Shown one piece after another: positions 12,233 through 13,336 of a stretch of DNA of 13,336 nt. The notes under the pieces are model-generated. The model was not told the DNA's origin, did not search any database, and saw nothing but the letters and a program-made list of their open reading frames with translations. How positions within the stretch are numbered: the stretch's first letter is position 1; every line of letters begins with the position of its first letter. This DNA is from Candidatus Iainarchaeum sp. Its GTDB lineage: Archaea > Iainarchaeota > Iainarchaeia > Iainarchaeales > GCA-2688035. The stretch covers positions 1 through 13,336 of the forward strand of contig JAFGEM010000023.1 of NCBI GenBank assembly GCA_016931555.1, read 5' to 3'. Both the position numbers and the translations under genes were made by a program.

Positions 12233-13133
12233 AAGAAAAACCCTTTGAGCGGAGAACTGAAAAGGCAAAAGAGGAGGCAAACAGCAATGTTATTCCGGAT
12301 ACCGCGAGAACAATCCCAATTGCATGATTAAAGGAGAGTGCTGTGTTGAAAAAAAGCATTGAAAGCAACAGTGTAACTGGCTGCCCAAGCATTAGCAGGG
12401 CTGTTGCATGGGAAACAGGAATGTGTTTTAGCCCGGAATAGAATGTGAGCACGTAAAGGAATAAAGGAACTGCTGTTATGAGAAGCCATTGGAACTGTTC
12501 TGTGTTCATTTCAAACGCAAATTGCAATTGGCTTGTTGCAGCCAAGAATGCAAGGAGGAAGAGCGAGCCGAAAAACATTCTTCCAAAAGCAACTGTTCTG
12601 CCGCTGAGTTCTCTGAGCGCGTGCTTTGAGATTACATTCTCAGCAGCCCAGAGCATTACGGCAAGCAGTATGAGAAAGTCTGCTGCAGTGAATTGCGAAA
12701 CAAGGTTAAAGAGGAAAAAGTTTGATGCAAGCAAGAGGGCGGATGCAGCAAGGAATTTTTTGCCGAGCTTTTCCTTGAGAAAAACAAGCGCGAATAATGA
12801 AGCAAAAACAAACAATGATTTATGTATGAACCCTGCATTGAGCGCTGCAGTTGATTGCAAAGCGTAAAAAAAGAGGAGAAACGGAATTGAGCCTCCCACT
12901 AATCCAATTAAAGCAAGCTTGAGCCAGTTTTTTCGGGGAAGAGATTTTATTGCGGGAAAATCCTTGAGCAACAGAATCAGGGAGAAGAGAAATACTGCAA
13001 CAATAATGTTCTTTAATGCAGTAAAAACAAAAGGGTTTGCATCCGCAACAGCGAATTTATTCAGGAAGATAGAGAAACCGCTGACTATTGCAGTCAACAA
13101 AACCAAAAAATAGCCTTTGTGAGAATCTAACAT
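12219..13133 (-). CDS. EamA/DMT-superfamily transporter
   Basis: This 304-residue protein shows ten closely spaced membrane helices in two repeated EamA units of five, the layout of drug/metabolite transporters. The first unit has the typical GFSIFLNKFAVADANPFVFTALKN and a FLFFYALQSTAALNAGFIHK signature; the second has LLAVMLWAAENVISKHAL and VLTFYSGLKHIPVSHATALL. Substrates of such carriers range from amino acids to nucleotide sugars and cannot be read from sequence. ATG 13133 is the start. On the minus strand, TTTTTTAATT at 13159-13168 is a TATA candidate for a near-leaderless transcript. Its end overlaps the DUF6390-like gene by 14 bases, so the two are likely co-transcribed and translationally coupled. 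Confidence 0.85.
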   Translation of the reverse strand: MLDSHKGYFLVLLTAIVSGFSIFLNKFAVADANPFVFTALKNIIVAVFLFSLILLLKDFPAIKSLPRKNWLKLALIGLVGGSIPFLLFFYALQSTAALNAGFIHKSLFVFASLFALVFLKEKLGKKFLAASALLLASNFFLFNLVSQFTAADFLILLAVMLWAAENVISKHALRELSGRTVAFGRMFFGSLFLLAFLAATSQLQFAFEMNTEQFQWLLITAVPLFLYVLTFYSGLKHIPVSHATALLMLGQPVTLLLSMLFFNTALSFNHAIGIVLAVSGITLLFASSFAFSVLRSKGFSFVKH

Positions 13134-13249
13134 GCTATTATACGATTTTATAAAAACAATTAAAAAACAATATTTGCGTTCTTTTCACTAAGCCGATTCA
13201 CACAAGCAAATTGTTCTTTTCCGCCTTTCAAAATTGCACAGGAATTTTG

Positions 13250-13336
13250 TTCTTTTCCCCAGGCTTTTCTTTCCAAGAAAAGGCTGCAATTTGCAACAGC
13301 AAACTATTCTTTTCCCCAGGCTTTTCTTTCCAAGAA
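13250..13336. repeat. Tandem direct repeat, 30-nt exact core, 57-bp period, running off the right edge
   Basis: Two identical 30-base copies (13250-13279 and 13307-13336) each begin TTCTTTTCCCCAGG and end TTTCCAAGAA, separated by 27 bases. The 8-base start TTCTTTTC also occurs at 13179 and 13214, so decayed copies probably extend leftwards. Around the first copy, CTTTTCTT and AAGAAAAG form an 8-bp hairpin with a TCC loop (13264-13282). The period is a multiple of three, and on the minus strand two frames stay open across the repeats. One reads SWKEKPGEKN twice; the other reads LGKKSLGKR twice and ends at a TAG near 13190. The region could therefore be the repetitive C-terminus of a gene entering from the right, a non-coding minisatellite, or the edge of an array. 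Confidence 0.6.

Noticed and set aside
13250..13336. Start of a CRISPR array (30-nt repeat, 27-nt spacer)
   Set aside because: Only two copies are visible, the hairpin crosses the repeat/spacer boundary, decayed copies have irregular spacing, and no cas gene is in the window. It cannot be excluded beyond the edge.

Overview
The window is archaeal. The evidence is a 4-demethylwyosine synthase (Taw1/TYW1), a geranylgeranyl-lipid reductase with its ferredoxin, a Rqc2/RqcH-type NFACT protein, a stand-alone PRC-barrel protein, BRE/TATA-type promoters, and Shine-Dalgarno sites of the GGTG/GAGGTGAT type. Gene packing is dense and there are many small orphan proteins. No methanogenesis, ribosomal or rRNA marker is present, so the lineage stays open; a DPANN-like or deep euryarchaeal genome is my guess only.

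Layout, left to right. Positions 1-2794 are all on the minus strand: a secreted Cys-rich protein cut by the left edge, a one-pass membrane protein, an orphan basic protein, Taw1 (wyosine modification of tRNA-Phe) and another small basic helical protein. At 2795-2917 a good BRE/TATA promoter and a Shine-Dalgarno site lead rightwards into a PRC-barrel gene. It converges with a short NFACT gene that lacks the usual C-terminal half. A divergent promoter region (4293-4388) then starts a rightward operon: a 645-residue membrane protein with external TPRs, a PrsW-type intramembrane protease, and a small basic orphan. A leftward pair follows, ferredoxin then geranylgeranyl reductase, which together saturate archaeal lipid chains.

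Positions 9858-12232 are the accessory part. A very short HypC-like protein (plus strand) and a protein I recognise as DUF6390-like (minus strand) sit on either side of two complete toxin-antitoxin modules: AbrB-type antitoxin plus PIN toxin, then DUF2683-type antitoxin plus RelE/ParE toxin. Each module has a palindrome at its promoter. The AbrB-PIN module is bracketed by two near-identical 24-nt direct repeats, each inside a potential hairpin. An EamA-type transporter lies upstream of the DUF6390-like gene, and the window ends in a 30-nt direct repeat (two exact copies, 57-bp period) whose nature cannot be settled at the edge.

The best candidates for something undescribed are the HypC-like/DUF6390-like association without a visible hydrogenase, the TPR-membrane-protein/PrsW operon, the short NFACT protein, and the repeat-bracketed toxin-antitoxin cassette. 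No stretch longer than about 210 bases lacks a gene.
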